A program made the translations under genes and the position numbers. 64,000 nucleotides of DNA from Dehalobacter sp. DCA (lineage in GTDB: Bacteria; Bacillota; Desulfitobacteriia; Desulfitobacteriales; Syntrophobotulaceae): positions 1,993,501 through 2,057,500 of the forward strand of contig NC_018866.1 in the NCBI RefSeq assembly GCF_000305775.1, given 5' to 3'. Shown here piece by piece: positions 34,746 to 43,497 of the stretch. The notes beneath the pieces were generated by a model, which saw only the letters and a list, made by a program, of their open reading frames with translations, searched no databases and was not told the DNA's origin. Within the stretch, counting starts at the first letter, position 1. Each line of letters opens with the position of its first letter.

Positions 34746-35024
34746 TCAGTATTTGATCACTTTAGCTTCAAAACGGATTGCTTTTTTAACACAGGTTTTA
34801 CCGCAAGCCATGCAACCGATGCAATTATTTTTATTGTCAATTTTAGACTGCATTCTGTCGGCATCCTCATCGTCATTCAAATTGCCAAAACCTAGCGTAC
34901 CTTGGGAGCAAACTTTAACGCAGCGTCCACAACCTATACATGTTTCCTGATCAATATCTTTGATAAACTGAGGGGTCCATTCCGAACCGCCATAGTTCAA
35001 TCCTTGGTACAAGGGCATAGACAT
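34746..35024 (-). CDS. nif-linked 2[4Fe-4S] ferredoxin (ferredoxin III type)
   Basis: 92-aa ferredoxin with two cluster motifs, CIGCGRCVKVCSQ (about residue 29) and CIGCMACGKTCVKK (about 68), separated by an acidic insert NLNDDEDADRMQSKIDNKN. This is the pattern of ferredoxins encoded within nif operons, believed to pass electrons to nitrogenase or to cofactor assembly. The ATG at 35024 follows GGAGGAATC. It overlaps the end of nifX by 28 bp. Confidence 0.9.
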   Translation of the reverse strand: MSMPLYQGLNYGGSEWTPQFIKDIDQETCIGCGRCVKVCSQGTLGFGNLNDDEDADRMQSKIDNKNNCIGCMACGKTCVKKAIRFEAKVIKY

Positions 35025-35401
35025 GATTCCTCCTTATTTTTCATCTCTTCCATAAGACGTTTGCGCAGCCAGGGCGGAGGGGTCTCTTTGATCATATTCT
35101 CCAGTCGCTGCAGCTCACTCTCAATCGGTGTTCCCTCAACAGCTTTCAGCGGCTGAATACTGCTCTGTACCAGACGGGCTGCAGCCGGACCTCCAATATG
35201 GGTACAATATACCACTGTACATTCCTTCAGCATTTCCGCCCGGACCTCAATTTTATCATCTTCCAGTACCTGTTCCGGAAGGTTAATCATTTGGACAAAT
35301 TCACTGCTGACCGAAGTAACATTGTAGACAGCAAAGGATGTTGCCAACCCAAAATGAGCATTGATCTTCTCTCCTCCGGTGGTAGCAAAAGCAACAAGCA
35401 T
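34997..35401 (-). CDS. nifX: Nitrogenase cofactor carrier NifX
   Basis: 134-aa protein of the NifX/NafY/NifB C-terminal fold, which binds FeMo-co precursors. MLVAFATTGGEKINAHFGLATSFAVYNV is the family start, with the HFG histidine near residue 16; YCTHIGGPAAARLVQ follows. The tail has TPPPWLRKRLMEEM and a Cys-containing end (SCLCPC). It sits between nifK and the ferredoxin gene. ATG at 35401 after GGAGGGGA. Confidence 0.9.
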   Translation of the reverse strand: MLVAFATTGGEKINAHFGLATSFAVYNVTSVSSEFVQMINLPEQVLEDDKIEVRAEMLKECTVVYCTHIGGPAAARLVQSSIQPLKAVEGTPIESELQRLENMIKETPPPWLRKRLMEEMKNKEESCLCPCTKD

Positions 35402-35423
35402 TCTTTCCCCTCCTTTTCATTGC

Positions 35424-36908
35424 TTAGCGCAGCATCTCGAAACGTTCACTTGGACAATTACGGTCATATTCATCGATGAACATATTCGCAAGCATGGTTA
35501 TGAGGTTAATTGTACCCTGATAGCCAATAATCGGCTGACGGTGGAGGTGAACACGGTCTGTCATGAAGTAACCGATGCGGGCCAGCGGAACGTTGGCATC
35601 TTTGGCAATTTGTTTGCCATGTGTATCTCCGATCAGCATGTCGACCGGATCTGTTAACAATAAAGACCGCATATGCCAGAGGTCTTTGCCAACATAGACT
35701 TTCCCTTCCGAGCCAAAAGGACTGGCAGCGAGCAGTCCTTCCATTTCCTTACGGAAAGCCTCCGAACCGTTGCCACAAAGAATATGCACTGGCATGGTGC
35801 CCATTTCTAACAAGAAACCGACTAAGCCGATCAGAAGGTCTGGATCTCCATAAAGGGCAAACCGTTTACCGTGGATATACTGATGAGCATCAATGGCCGC
35901 ATCCACCGCCCGGCCTCTTTCTGCTTCCAACTCTGCGGGAATAGCTTTGCCGGTCATCTGTTGGAGTGTCATCAGAAATGCGTCGGTATTTTGTACGCCA
36001 ATCGGCATTGTAACTGCTTCACTTGTAATCTTTTGAACATTTTTTACAAATTTTTGTGAAGCCATCGTGGCGTATTTTTGCAGAAAGAGGAATCCGGATG
36101 CATTAAGCGCATCAGCAAGCTCTCCCATCGATGTTCCCGGTTGGTACATTTTGTATTCTCCGGTATTCGGTGAATCCAAAACTTCAGTCGGGTCAGGCAG
36201 CATGGTCATATAAATGCCCATGGCTTTAATCATCCGTTTGTATTCTCTTAAGTTCCCTGCATAAAGATCAAAACCAGGAACCACATAAAGTCTGCCATTG
36301 GTCCATTTGCCATTGCGGGTATCCGCAAGCGAATTGAGTAACCCTTTCAGCATGTTATCATAGCCGGTGATGTGAGAGCCGACAAAACTGGGCGTGTTGG
36401 CATAGGCAATCGGGAAGTCCTCCGGAATTGCTCCCTGAGTACGGGCATTAATAATGAACGACTTCATATCATCACCAATAACCTCAGCCATACAACTGGA
36501 GAACATTGCGATAATCGAGGGCTTATAGGTGGTATAGGCATTTTTCAGACCCTCAATCAGGTTTGCCTGACCGCCGAAAACAGCGGCATCTTCCGTCATG
36601 GAGTCCGAGACCATCGGTACCGGCTCTCTGACGTGACGGGTCAGCGCGGAGCGGAAGTAGGCGGCACATCCCTGAGACCCGTGCAGGAAAGGCAGGCAGC
36701 CTTCGATTCCTAAGGCACAGAGCATTGCACCATAAGGCTGACAGGTCCGGGGGGCGTTAATGACCAATGCTTCCCTGGCAAAGTTCTTTTCTTTATATTC
36801 CTCTGTAGCCATCCAGTCTAATACGGCCTGTGTATCCATGTTTGGCGTACACGTTGTACATTCGGTTGTTGTGCAGTTGTTTGTCATACATTTTTCAGCG
36901 TTGCTCAT
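35424..36908 (-). CDS. nifK: Nitrogenase MoFe protein beta chain
   Basis: 494-aa NifK, which holds half of the P-cluster. Visible are TCQPYGAMLCALGIEGCLPFLHGSQGCAAYFRSALTRHVREP and SSCMAEVIGDDMKSFI with the P-cluster cysteines. The N-terminus has an unusual Cys/Thr-rich stretch (CMTNNCTTTECTTCTP, residues 7-22) not needed for the known clusters. Its ATG (36908) abuts the nifD stop, and GGAGGTGCG lies upstream. Confidence 0.96.
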   Translation of the reverse strand: MSNAEKCMTNNCTTTECTTCTPNMDTQAVLDWMATEEYKEKNFAREALVINAPRTCQPYGAMLCALGIEGCLPFLHGSQGCAAYFRSALTRHVREPVPMVSDSMTEDAAVFGGQANLIEGLKNAYTTYKPSIIAMFSSCMAEVIGDDMKSFIINARTQGAIPEDFPIAYANTPSFVGSHITGYDNMLKGLLNSLADTRNGKWTNGRLYVVPGFDLYAGNLREYKRMIKAMGIYMTMLPDPTEVLDSPNTGEYKMYQPGTSMGELADALNASGFLFLQKYATMASQKFVKNVQKITSEAVTMPIGVQNTDAFLMTLQQMTGKAIPAELEAERGRAVDAAIDAHQYIHGKRFALYGDPDLLIGLVGFLLEMGTMPVHILCGNGSEAFRKEMEGLLAASPFGSEGKVYVGKDLWHMRSLLLTDPVDMLIGDTHGKQIAKDANVPLARIGYFMTDRVHLHRQPIIGYQGTINLITMLANMFIDEYDRNCPSERFEMLR

Positions 36909-38345
36909 TTAACGCACCTCCTTCTCTTTGTTCCACGGTGCTTTCGTTAAAGACCGGGTTGGGCTGTTGACGGCCATGTCCATATCCCGGGCAAAGATCG
37001 GAAATCCATCATAACCATGATAAGGTCCGGAATAATCCCAGGAATGCATTTGACGGAACGGAACGCCCATTTTTTCAAAGACGTATTTTTCTTTAATCCC
37101 CGAACCGACCAAATCGGGTCTGATTCTCTTAACAAATTCGTCCAGCTCATACTCGGTGATGTCATCATAAATAAGTGTTTCATTGGTCATTTCCGGGAAA
37201 GTACGATCATAATCGTCTTTATGCGCAAATTCATAACCCGTCCCGACAACCTCCATGCCGAGGTCCTCATAGGCACCAATGGTGTGGCGGGGACGGAGTC
37301 CTCCGACATACAGCATGACCTTTTTGCCTTCCAGACGGGGACGATAGGTGTCAATCACTTTCTGCATCATGGGCTGATATTTGGCAATGACTTCTTCGCC
37401 TTTATTCTGGATCGTCTCATCAAACATGGCTGCAATTTTACGAATGGATTCGGCAATTTTGGTCGGTCCGAAGAAGTTGAATTCCATCCAGGGTATGCCC
37501 CAGGTTTCTTCCATATGCCGGCAGATATAGTTCATACTGCGGTAGCAGTGAATGAGATTCAGCTTGACTTGGTGCGCAGCCATCATTCCTTCGGTCGTGC
37601 CGTCACCTGTCCAAACATTTTTAACGTTCAATCCCATCTCTTCAAGGATCTTCTTGGAGGCCCAGGCATCACCGCCAATATTATAGTCACCGATTAAGGA
37701 AATATCATAAGGCCCGACTTCCCCGGGACGTTCCCGCTTGCCGAGCAGGTGGTCCCGCACAGCGTCATTGGCAATGTGATGGCCCAAAGACTGGCTGATT
37801 CCCCGGAAACCTTCACAGCGGACGGGTACAATCGGCAGTTCCAATTCTTTGTTGGCTTTCTTGGCAACACTCTCAATGTCATCGCCTATGAGTCCGACAG
37901 GACATTCGGAACAGATGGAAATTCCCTGAACTGTCGGAAATAGTTCTTTGACCTCTTTCATGACTTGTGCCAGTTTCTTATCTCCGCCATAAACGATGTT
38001 GCTTTCGGAAAAGTCCGAAGAAAACATCATCGGCGAAAAGGTTTCAACGCCGACAACCCCTTGCGTCAGGTTACGCCGCATTCCCCAGGAATAATATCCG
38101 CACCCGATGGGACCATGGGAAATATGAATCATGTCTCTAATCGGGCCCCAGACAACTCCTTTGGCACCGGCGTAGGCGCAACCGCGGGCTGTCATAAGTC
38201 CTGGTATGCATTTGATATTGGACTTGATGGCGCAGGAACAACCTTCATCTTTGACAGCAAGGTGCTTGGCTCTTAGTTTTTGCGCTTTTTCAGGATATAT
38301 GGATAATACTTCTTCGACCATCGTTTCATTTGGTCTTTCATTCAC
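36909..38345 (-). CDS. nifD: Nitrogenase MoFe protein alpha chain
   Basis: 478-aa NifD, carrying the FeMo-cofactor. The cofactor Cys is in [11 protein letters not shown] and the cofactor His in [17 protein letters not shown]-cluster cysteines lie in [18 protein letters not shown] and [11 protein letters not shown]. The sequence is of Mo type; no delta-subunit gene (anfG/vnfG) follows. I choose the GTG at 38345, since GGAGGTG is six bases upstream; the longer frame would begin within that site. Confidence 0.96.
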   Translation of the reverse strand: MNERPNETMVEEVLSIYPEKAQKLRAKHLAVKDEGCSCAIKSNIKCIPGLMTARGCAYAGAKGVVWGPIRDMIHISHGPIGCGYYSWGMRRNLTQGVVGVETFSPMMFSSDFSESNIVYGGDKKLAQVMKEVKELFPTVQGISICSECPVGLIGDDIESVAKKANKELELPIVPVRCEGFRGISQSLGHHIANDAVRDHLLGKRERPGEVGPYDISLIGDYNIGGDAWASKKILEEMGLNVKNVWTGDGTTEGMMAAHQVKLNLIHCYRSMNYICRHMEETWGIPWMEFNFFGPTKIAESIRKIAAMFDETIQNKGEEVIAKYQPMMQKVIDTYRPRLEGKKVMLYVGGLRPRHTIGAYEDLGMEVVGTGYEFAHKDDYDRTFPEMTNETLIYDDITEYELDEFVKRIRPDLVGSGIKEKYVFEKMGVPFRQMHSWDYSGPYHGYDGFPIFARDMDMAVNSPTRSLTKAPWNKEKEVR

Positions 38346-38422
38346 CGCGATCACCTCCGTTAACAATAATCATTGATTTCTTGGCTCTGTATTTTTATTT
38401 GTTTTTGTTTGAAACAGTGAGC

Positions 38423-39292
<870 letters not shown>

Positions 39293-39392
39293 CTATTTAT
39301 AAAAACATGGCTGGCGCTGAGCCATTGGACACGGGGTACAGAAACTTCTGATGCTCCTTAGGAAACTGCTCTCGGGCCGTTTTCTTCGGTTC

Positions 39393-39743
39393 TCATCTGA
39401 ATACTTCCTCTAACGGGCAAACAAAGATCTTTCCGTCTCCAATGTGTCCGGTCTGATTGGCTTTGATTAAGGTCTTCACTGCAGTCTCTGCTTCATCATC
39501 CTGAACGACCAGGTGCAGCATTCGTTTCGGAATCCATTTCATGATTGCTTCCGCTACCGGAGTTTCATATTTGAGCAGCGGATTCAGCATCGGATCAACC
39601 TCCGCAGCCCAGCCGCCTACTCCTTTCTGTTTCCCGCGCCCTTCAACACTTTGAATCGTGAGTGCATTGAAGCCGGCTTCCTCCAAAGCTTTTTTGGAAG
39701 AAGGCACCTGATGTCGTCTTATGATGGCTATGATTTCTTTCAT
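39393..39743 (-). CDS. nifI2: PII-like nitrogenase regulator NifI2
   Basis: 116-aa GlnB-family protein. The start MKEIIAIIRRHQVPSSKKALEEAGF and the end TGHIGDGKIFVCPLEEVFR are PII hallmarks, and the long T-loop (GRGKQKGVGGWAAEVDPMLNPLL) is typical of NifI2. With NifI1 it is known to switch off nitrogenase by binding NifDK when ammonium is plentiful, responding to 2-oxoglutarate and ATP. It follows nifI1 by 14 bp. Confidence 0.93.
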   Translation of the reverse strand: MKEIIAIIRRHQVPSSKKALEEAGFNALTIQSVEGRGKQKGVGGWAAEVDPMLNPLLKYETPVAEAIMKWIPKRMLHLVVQDDEAETAVKTLIKANQTGHIGDGKIFVCPLEEVFR

Positions 39744-39757
39744 CTGCTCTCACTCCT

Positions 39758-40075
39758 TTACAGTGCCTCTTCACCAGTACGTACTGTGTATGCTGCTTCA
39801 ACAGCAGAGATAAATATTTTTCCGTCACCAATATTCCCAGTCCTGCCATTTTCCAGAATGACTTCAACTGTTTTTTCCAGCTCCTCGTCGGAAACGACGA
39901 TCATCATCATTACTTTGGGAAACTCATCGTAGTTAATATCCCCTACCTGCAGGCCTCTGGTTTTTCCCCGTCCAAATACATGCATCTTGGTCATGGATAC
40001 GATCCCGGTTTCTGCTAATTTTTCAGCAATGCTTTCACTCTTCTCCGGTCTGACAATTGCTCTGACCATTTTCAT
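39758..40075 (-). CDS. nifI1: PII-like nitrogenase regulator NifI1
   Basis: 105-aa GlnB-family protein with MKMVRAIVRPEKSESIAEKLAETG, the T-loop region GRGKTRGLQVGDINYDEFPKVMM, and TGNIGDGKIFISAVEAAYTVRTGE. It is the first gene of the nif operon. In methanogens nifI1 and nifI2 lie after nifH; here, as in some Firmicutes, they come before it. The ATG at 40075 follows GGAGGAAGTC. Confidence 0.94.
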   Translation of the reverse strand: MKMVRAIVRPEKSESIAEKLAETGIVSMTKMHVFGRGKTRGLQVGDINYDEFPKVMMMIVVSDEELEKTVEVILENGRTGNIGDGKIFISAVEAAYTVRTGEEAL

Positions 40076-40082
40076 TTCGACT

Positions 40083-40293
40083 TCCTCCTTTTATAAAGTT
40101 TTTATAAAAACAAAAGGCGCTCCTTATTCCAGGTAAAAACCCGTCCTAAAAAGCGCCTTTGCTTTAAGCAATCTGATAAGAACCCCTTAGCTGCACTCCA
40201 ACCTCTCCGCATAGCGGCCAAAAGGCAAAAAAATACTTTCCCCCTTTATATGAAGAGGGAAAGCGCCGTTGCTTATCGTTCTTTTATAACCAT
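40083..40293 (-). ncRNA. Structured leader of the nif operon, unidentified type
   Basis: About 210 nt between the predicted transcription start and nifI1. On the minus strand a strong hairpin CTTTCCCTCTT / AAGGGGGAAAG (40240-40264 region) comes first. Segments GATAAGCAA near the 5' end can pair with TTGCTT and CTTATC further on. The leader ends in the terminator hairpin described separately. I compared it by eye with common riboswitch consensus sequences (cobalamin, Moco, SAM, TPP, glycine, THF) and found no match. Confidence 0.5.
40103..40160 (-). terminator. Attenuator-type terminator in the nif leader
   Basis: On the minus strand AAAGGCGCT...AGCGCCTTT (arms about 40151-40159 and 40112-40120) forms a long hairpin followed by TGTTTTTAT, ending about 28 bp before nifI1. 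As a terminator inside the leader, it implies that read-through into nif is conditional. Confidence 0.75.
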
Positions 40294-40299
40294 GCCATA

Positions 40300-40328
40300 A
40301 CTATAGATAATCTGTCTGGTAAAGTCAA
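40300..40328 (-). promoter_or_regulatory. nif operon promoter, sigma-A type
   Basis: On the minus strand TTGACT (40328-40323) and TATAGT (40305-40300) are separated by 17 bp. No sigma-54 GG-N10-GC element is apparent here. Confidence 0.75.
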
Positions 40329-40376
40329 TAAGAATGCCAATTGTATTACGTATAATTCCTGGGATACAAAATATTA

Positions 40377-40408
40377 TATATTGACAATATGTCAATATAG
40401 CTTATGAT
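40377..40408 (+). promoter_or_regulatory. Promoter with 23-bp palindrome upstream of the DUF2334 gene
   Basis: TTGACA (40381-40386) and TATGAT (40403-40408) with a 16-bp spacer. The perfect inverted repeat TATATTGACA-ATA-TGTCAATATA (40377-40399) covers the -35 box and spacer, as an operator would. It also lies about 50 bp upstream of the divergent nif promoter. Confidence 0.65.
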
Positions 40409-40459
40409 TATCCTAGAATTCTACAAAATTCTTAATTTTTTTGCGAGGACATTTATTTT

Positions 40460-42358
40460 ATGTTTAGAAAAAACGTATTTGTGATTGCATTGATATCCGT
40501 TCTTTTTTTAACAGTCATTACGCATATCAGCGCATCTACTGATCCCAACAATATCTCAAAGAGACCATTTTCAGGGAAACTGCCGGCCTTAGTAAGATTA
40601 GAGGATGTAGGTCCCGGGCAAGAATACACAAGCCAGGAAAATCTCGATAAACTGATTGTGATTGCAGATTATCTCCAGCAGGAGGGAATACCTTTTGAAG
40701 TCTCCTTAATTCCCAGAATGGTTGAGCCCGGCAGGAACTATGATGTTACAATTGCTGACAATACGGAATATACCCGAAAATTTGTCTCTGTCATCAAAAG
40801 CCTGGAAGAAAGAGGCGGTATCATCGGGGTTCATGGCTATACCCACCAGAGCCGGAACAGTAATAGTGTATCCGGGTATGAATTTTACAGCTCGGCTAAA
40901 AATCCCGACGTGCCCAATACATACACGTATGCAAAAGAGCGGGCTGAAAAAGCGATCGCGCTATTTGATAGAGCTGGAATTGATCCTGCCTACTGGGAAA
41001 CGCCGCATTACAGCGCTTCGCCCCAGCAACTGGTCGCTTTCCAAGAGCAGATCGGTTTGATCTACGAAAATAATTATTACTATCCTGAGGCCTGGAAAAG
41101 CAATAACGTCGTAAATCAGCAACAAGAATATTATTGCGGCCTTGATGTTGTACCTGCTCCTTTAGGGCATTTAAATTCCCCGGAGCGGCTTGCCGCTATG
41201 CTGGCTGTCTTAGATGATCCTGCAAAGAGCGGAACACTGGCCTCCCTGTACTTCCATCCTACCTATGAGTTTCAGTTTATAAAAGAAGTCCAACAAAAAG
41301 ACGGAAAAGTTCAGTATATTTATGATGAAAATTCCCTTCTTCACCAGCTTGTGAAGGAACTAAAAAACAGAGGATACGCCTTTGTCTCGATCTATTCACT
41401 CGTAGGTTTTGTGCCTGCCCAAAGGGCGGAAAATATTCAGTTTGATCCGAGAGATGAAATCTTTGCGGGTCAGTTCGTACCGCATGCTTCGGGGAAAGCT
41501 CTGCTGATATGGAACAAGAGGGCAAATCAATGGCGCATGTCTCAATATACGGCTTCCTGGTATGCCCCCAGAGGCACAAACGCATTTCAAGACTTAGGTG
41601 TATGGCTCAAGGACTTAACGCTGGAGAAAGGAACTGTTCCATTAGTCGGGTATTTTAAAAACAAGGACAGAGAAGATCTCTTGTTATTCAATGCTGCCTC
41701 TGGAAATTTGATTTTAGCAGTAAACAATGGGAATAAATTTGTTCCTTCTCATTTAAAGTGGCAGGCTTTAAATCAATTGCAGACAGTCCTTCCCCTCTCC
41801 GCTGACCTTAATAAGGATGGTCTCACAGACCTATTTCTATATGACAAAGAACATGGCAGAATTGGTTCGGCAATCAATCAAGGCGGCCTTTTTACTGATA
41901 TTACCTGGCAAGGCTTTGACCTGCTTAAAGCCAAGAACCTAAAACTTGCAGCAGGAGATTTTAATGGTGATGGGAACAGTGAACTTTTCGTAATGGATCA
42001 TGATACCAAGCAGTCGAAAATGCTGGCCGGGCGAAAAGCAAACAAATTCTCTCTTGCCGCTGGAACCTGGAACAGTCCATTTTGCTTCAAACCGGATTCT
42101 CAGATATTCGCAGCAGACATTAACGGTGACGGTAAGGACGATTTACTAGTACACGACTCTGACGGTTTTTGGCAAAGCTATATCTCCAGCGGCAGTAAAT
42201 TCGTCGCTGACAGACCGTTTGGCCCATGGGGATCCAGGAATGAAGATGCTGCACTTGCTGCAGACATGAATGGTGACAATCGGGCTGATCTGGTTATGAT
42301 CGATCATAATACCGGCCATTACAACCTTAATACCGCTATTTCAGTTTCGGGCAAATAA
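40460..42358 (+). CDS. Secreted DUF2334 deacetylase-like protein with FG-GAP/VCBS repeats
   Basis: 632-aa protein. A signal peptide (residues 1-26, FVIALISVLFLTVITHISA) predicts export. Residues about 40-330 resemble DUF2334 polysaccharide-deacetylase-like domains: an Asp in ALVRLEDVGPG and the metal-binding HxxxH in GVHGYTHQ. From about 440, four calcium-binding FG-GAP-like repeats are seen: DLNKDGLTDLFLYD, DFNGDGNSELFVMD, DINGDGKDDLLVHD and DMNGDNRADLVMID. It may act on cell-wall or exopolysaccharide. Transcribed divergently from nif. Confidence 0.78.
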   Translation: MFRKNVFVIALISVLFLTVITHISASTDPNNISKRPFSGKLPALVRLEDVGPGQEYTSQENLDKLIVIADYLQQEGIPFEVSLIPRMVEPGRNYDVTIADNTEYTRKFVSVIKSLEERGGIIGVHGYTHQSRNSNSVSGYEFYSSAKNPDVPNTYTYAKERAEKAIALFDRAGIDPAYWETPHYSASPQQLVAFQEQIGLIYENNYYYPEAWKSNNVVNQQQEYYCGLDVVPAPLGHLNSPERLAAMLAVLDDPAKSGTLASLYFHPTYEFQFIKEVQQKDGKVQYIYDENSLLHQLVKELKNRGYAFVSIYSLVGFVPAQRAENIQFDPRDEIFAGQFVPHASGKALLIWNKRANQWRMSQYTASWYAPRGTNAFQDLGVWLKDLTLEKGTVPLVGYFKNKDREDLLLFNAASGNLILAVNNGNKFVPSHLKWQALNQLQTVLPLSADLNKDGLTDLFLYDKEHGRIGSAINQGGLFTDITWQGFDLLKAKNLKLAAGDFNGDGNSELFVMDHDTKQSKMLAGRKANKFSLAAGTWNSPFCFKPDSQIFAADINGDGKDDLLVHDSDGFWQSYISSGSKFVADRPFGPWGSRNEDAALAADMNGDNRADLVMIDHNTGHYNLNTAISVSGK

Positions 42359-42361
42359 AAA

Positions 42362-42420
42362 TGGTTTTAGACCAAATAAATAGTTTTAAACCAAAATAAA
42401 TAGTTTTAGACCAAATAAAA
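42362..42420. repeat. Three tandem ~20-bp repeats
   Basis: Three imperfect copies of GTTTTAGACCAAATAAATA directly after the stop of the DUF2334 gene. No unique spacers, so not a CRISPR array. Confidence 0.8.
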
Positions 42421-42437
42421 ATTTTTCTCTAACCAAA

Positions 42438-43427
42438 TTAAGATATAGAATGGGGCTTAATCAGCCGAGAGGCATTCTCCGACAATTCCATTCCGGCGCT
42501 GGTACTCTTACCTGAAAATATAAGTCCCTGCGAATTTCTGAGCCGCAGTTCGACACTCGCAGTAATACTTTCTTCTATTTGTTCAGTCATAAGCCCATTC
42601 TTAGGCACCTTCAAGAATCCCCCGCTGCCGCCTGCTGCTCTAAACTCCAGGATTTCATCTTTGCGCGTCAATCTGGCCGTGATAACTTTTTTCTCAAGAG
42701 AGATCTGTTCCAGTCTGACCCCGTTATAAGTTGCGAATCTGTATAACCGGCCATCAACTAACAGGAAGCAGATAATCCCAGTAAAACTAGAACCCAGCCA
42801 AGGGATTCTGGCGATAGAAAACATGAAACAGGTGCCTTTTTCTTCAAAATGGTTAGCCTGAACCCAAATCCACTCACGGGGAAATGATTTGCCATAATCT
42901 TTTTCCAAATACCCTTCCCCCGCCGAAAAGTTGACCTTGCAGCCGTCTTCAATTAATTCGCCTTTGATTTTATGGCGGATATTTATGATACTGTGATAAC
43001 ATTCCATCATCGGAACGAAAGAATAGGGACCCATAATACCAGGATTGAACAATGTTTTTGGGAAAGGGACAATGTTATCAAACTGCAGTTCGCCGCTGAT
43101 TTGCATCTCTGTATTTACAAGGTTAAGCAGAACGTGCTCCCGAGAAAAATGGTTTCCTGCGATGCTGATATCAAAGCGTTTTTTATCATAGGCAAAGGAT
43201 GACTCAGGATATTTAAAAAAATGGGTCCGGCCTGTTTTGCCATTGATGACCTGAACAAAAGCGTGCGCGTCCTGAACATTTTGCCCTAACGCGATGCCGG
43301 GTATCACCGCGTAAATGTTTTCATGATCCTCACTGATAATTTTGTAATACCAGCCTTCAAAATAATTCCTGGATTTATAAGCCCCCTGAAATAGTTCCGG
43401 CGAACAAATTCTTCTGAGAAAATACAT
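42438..43427 (-). CDS. Tocopherol-cyclase-family protein
   Basis: 329-aa protein matching the tocopherol cyclase-like family (lipocalin-like beta barrel). Segments include NYFEGWYYKIISED near residue 22, FPKTLFNPGIMGPYSFVPMMECYHSII, GEGYLEKDYGKSFPREWIWVQANHF and FSIARIPWLGSSFTGIICFLL. Plant members cyclise tocopherol precursors; bacterial members in organisms without tocopherol have no proven reaction. No signal peptide. The start ATG follows GGGGTGG. Its plus-strand neighbour is convergent. Confidence 0.8.
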   Translation of the reverse strand: MYFLRRICSPELFQGAYKSRNYFEGWYYKIISEDHENIYAVIPGIALGQNVQDAHAFVQVINGKTGRTHFFKYPESSFAYDKKRFDISIAGNHFSREHVLLNLVNTEMQISGELQFDNIVPFPKTLFNPGIMGPYSFVPMMECYHSIINIRHKIKGELIEDGCKVNFSAGEGYLEKDYGKSFPREWIWVQANHFEEKGTCFMFSIARIPWLGSSFTGIICFLLVDGRLYRFATYNGVRLEQISLEKKVITARLTRKDEILEFRAAGGSGGFLKVPKNGLMTEQIEESITASVELRLRNSQGLIFSGKSTSAGMELSENASRLIKPHSIS

Positions 43428-43497
43428 CCTCTACCACCCCAAGGTATCTTATTCTCATTCCAGGCCCCTAATATACACATACTTTATTTAGAAATCC

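Noticed and set aside
40083..40293. Cobalamin, Moco, SAM, glycine or ANTAR-type leader for nif
   Set aside because: The conserved boxes of these RNAs, or a pair of hexaloops with A1/G4, are not visible; left as unidentified.
42362..42420. Possible CRISPR array
   Set aside because: Only three adjacent imperfect copies without spacers; no cas genes in the window.
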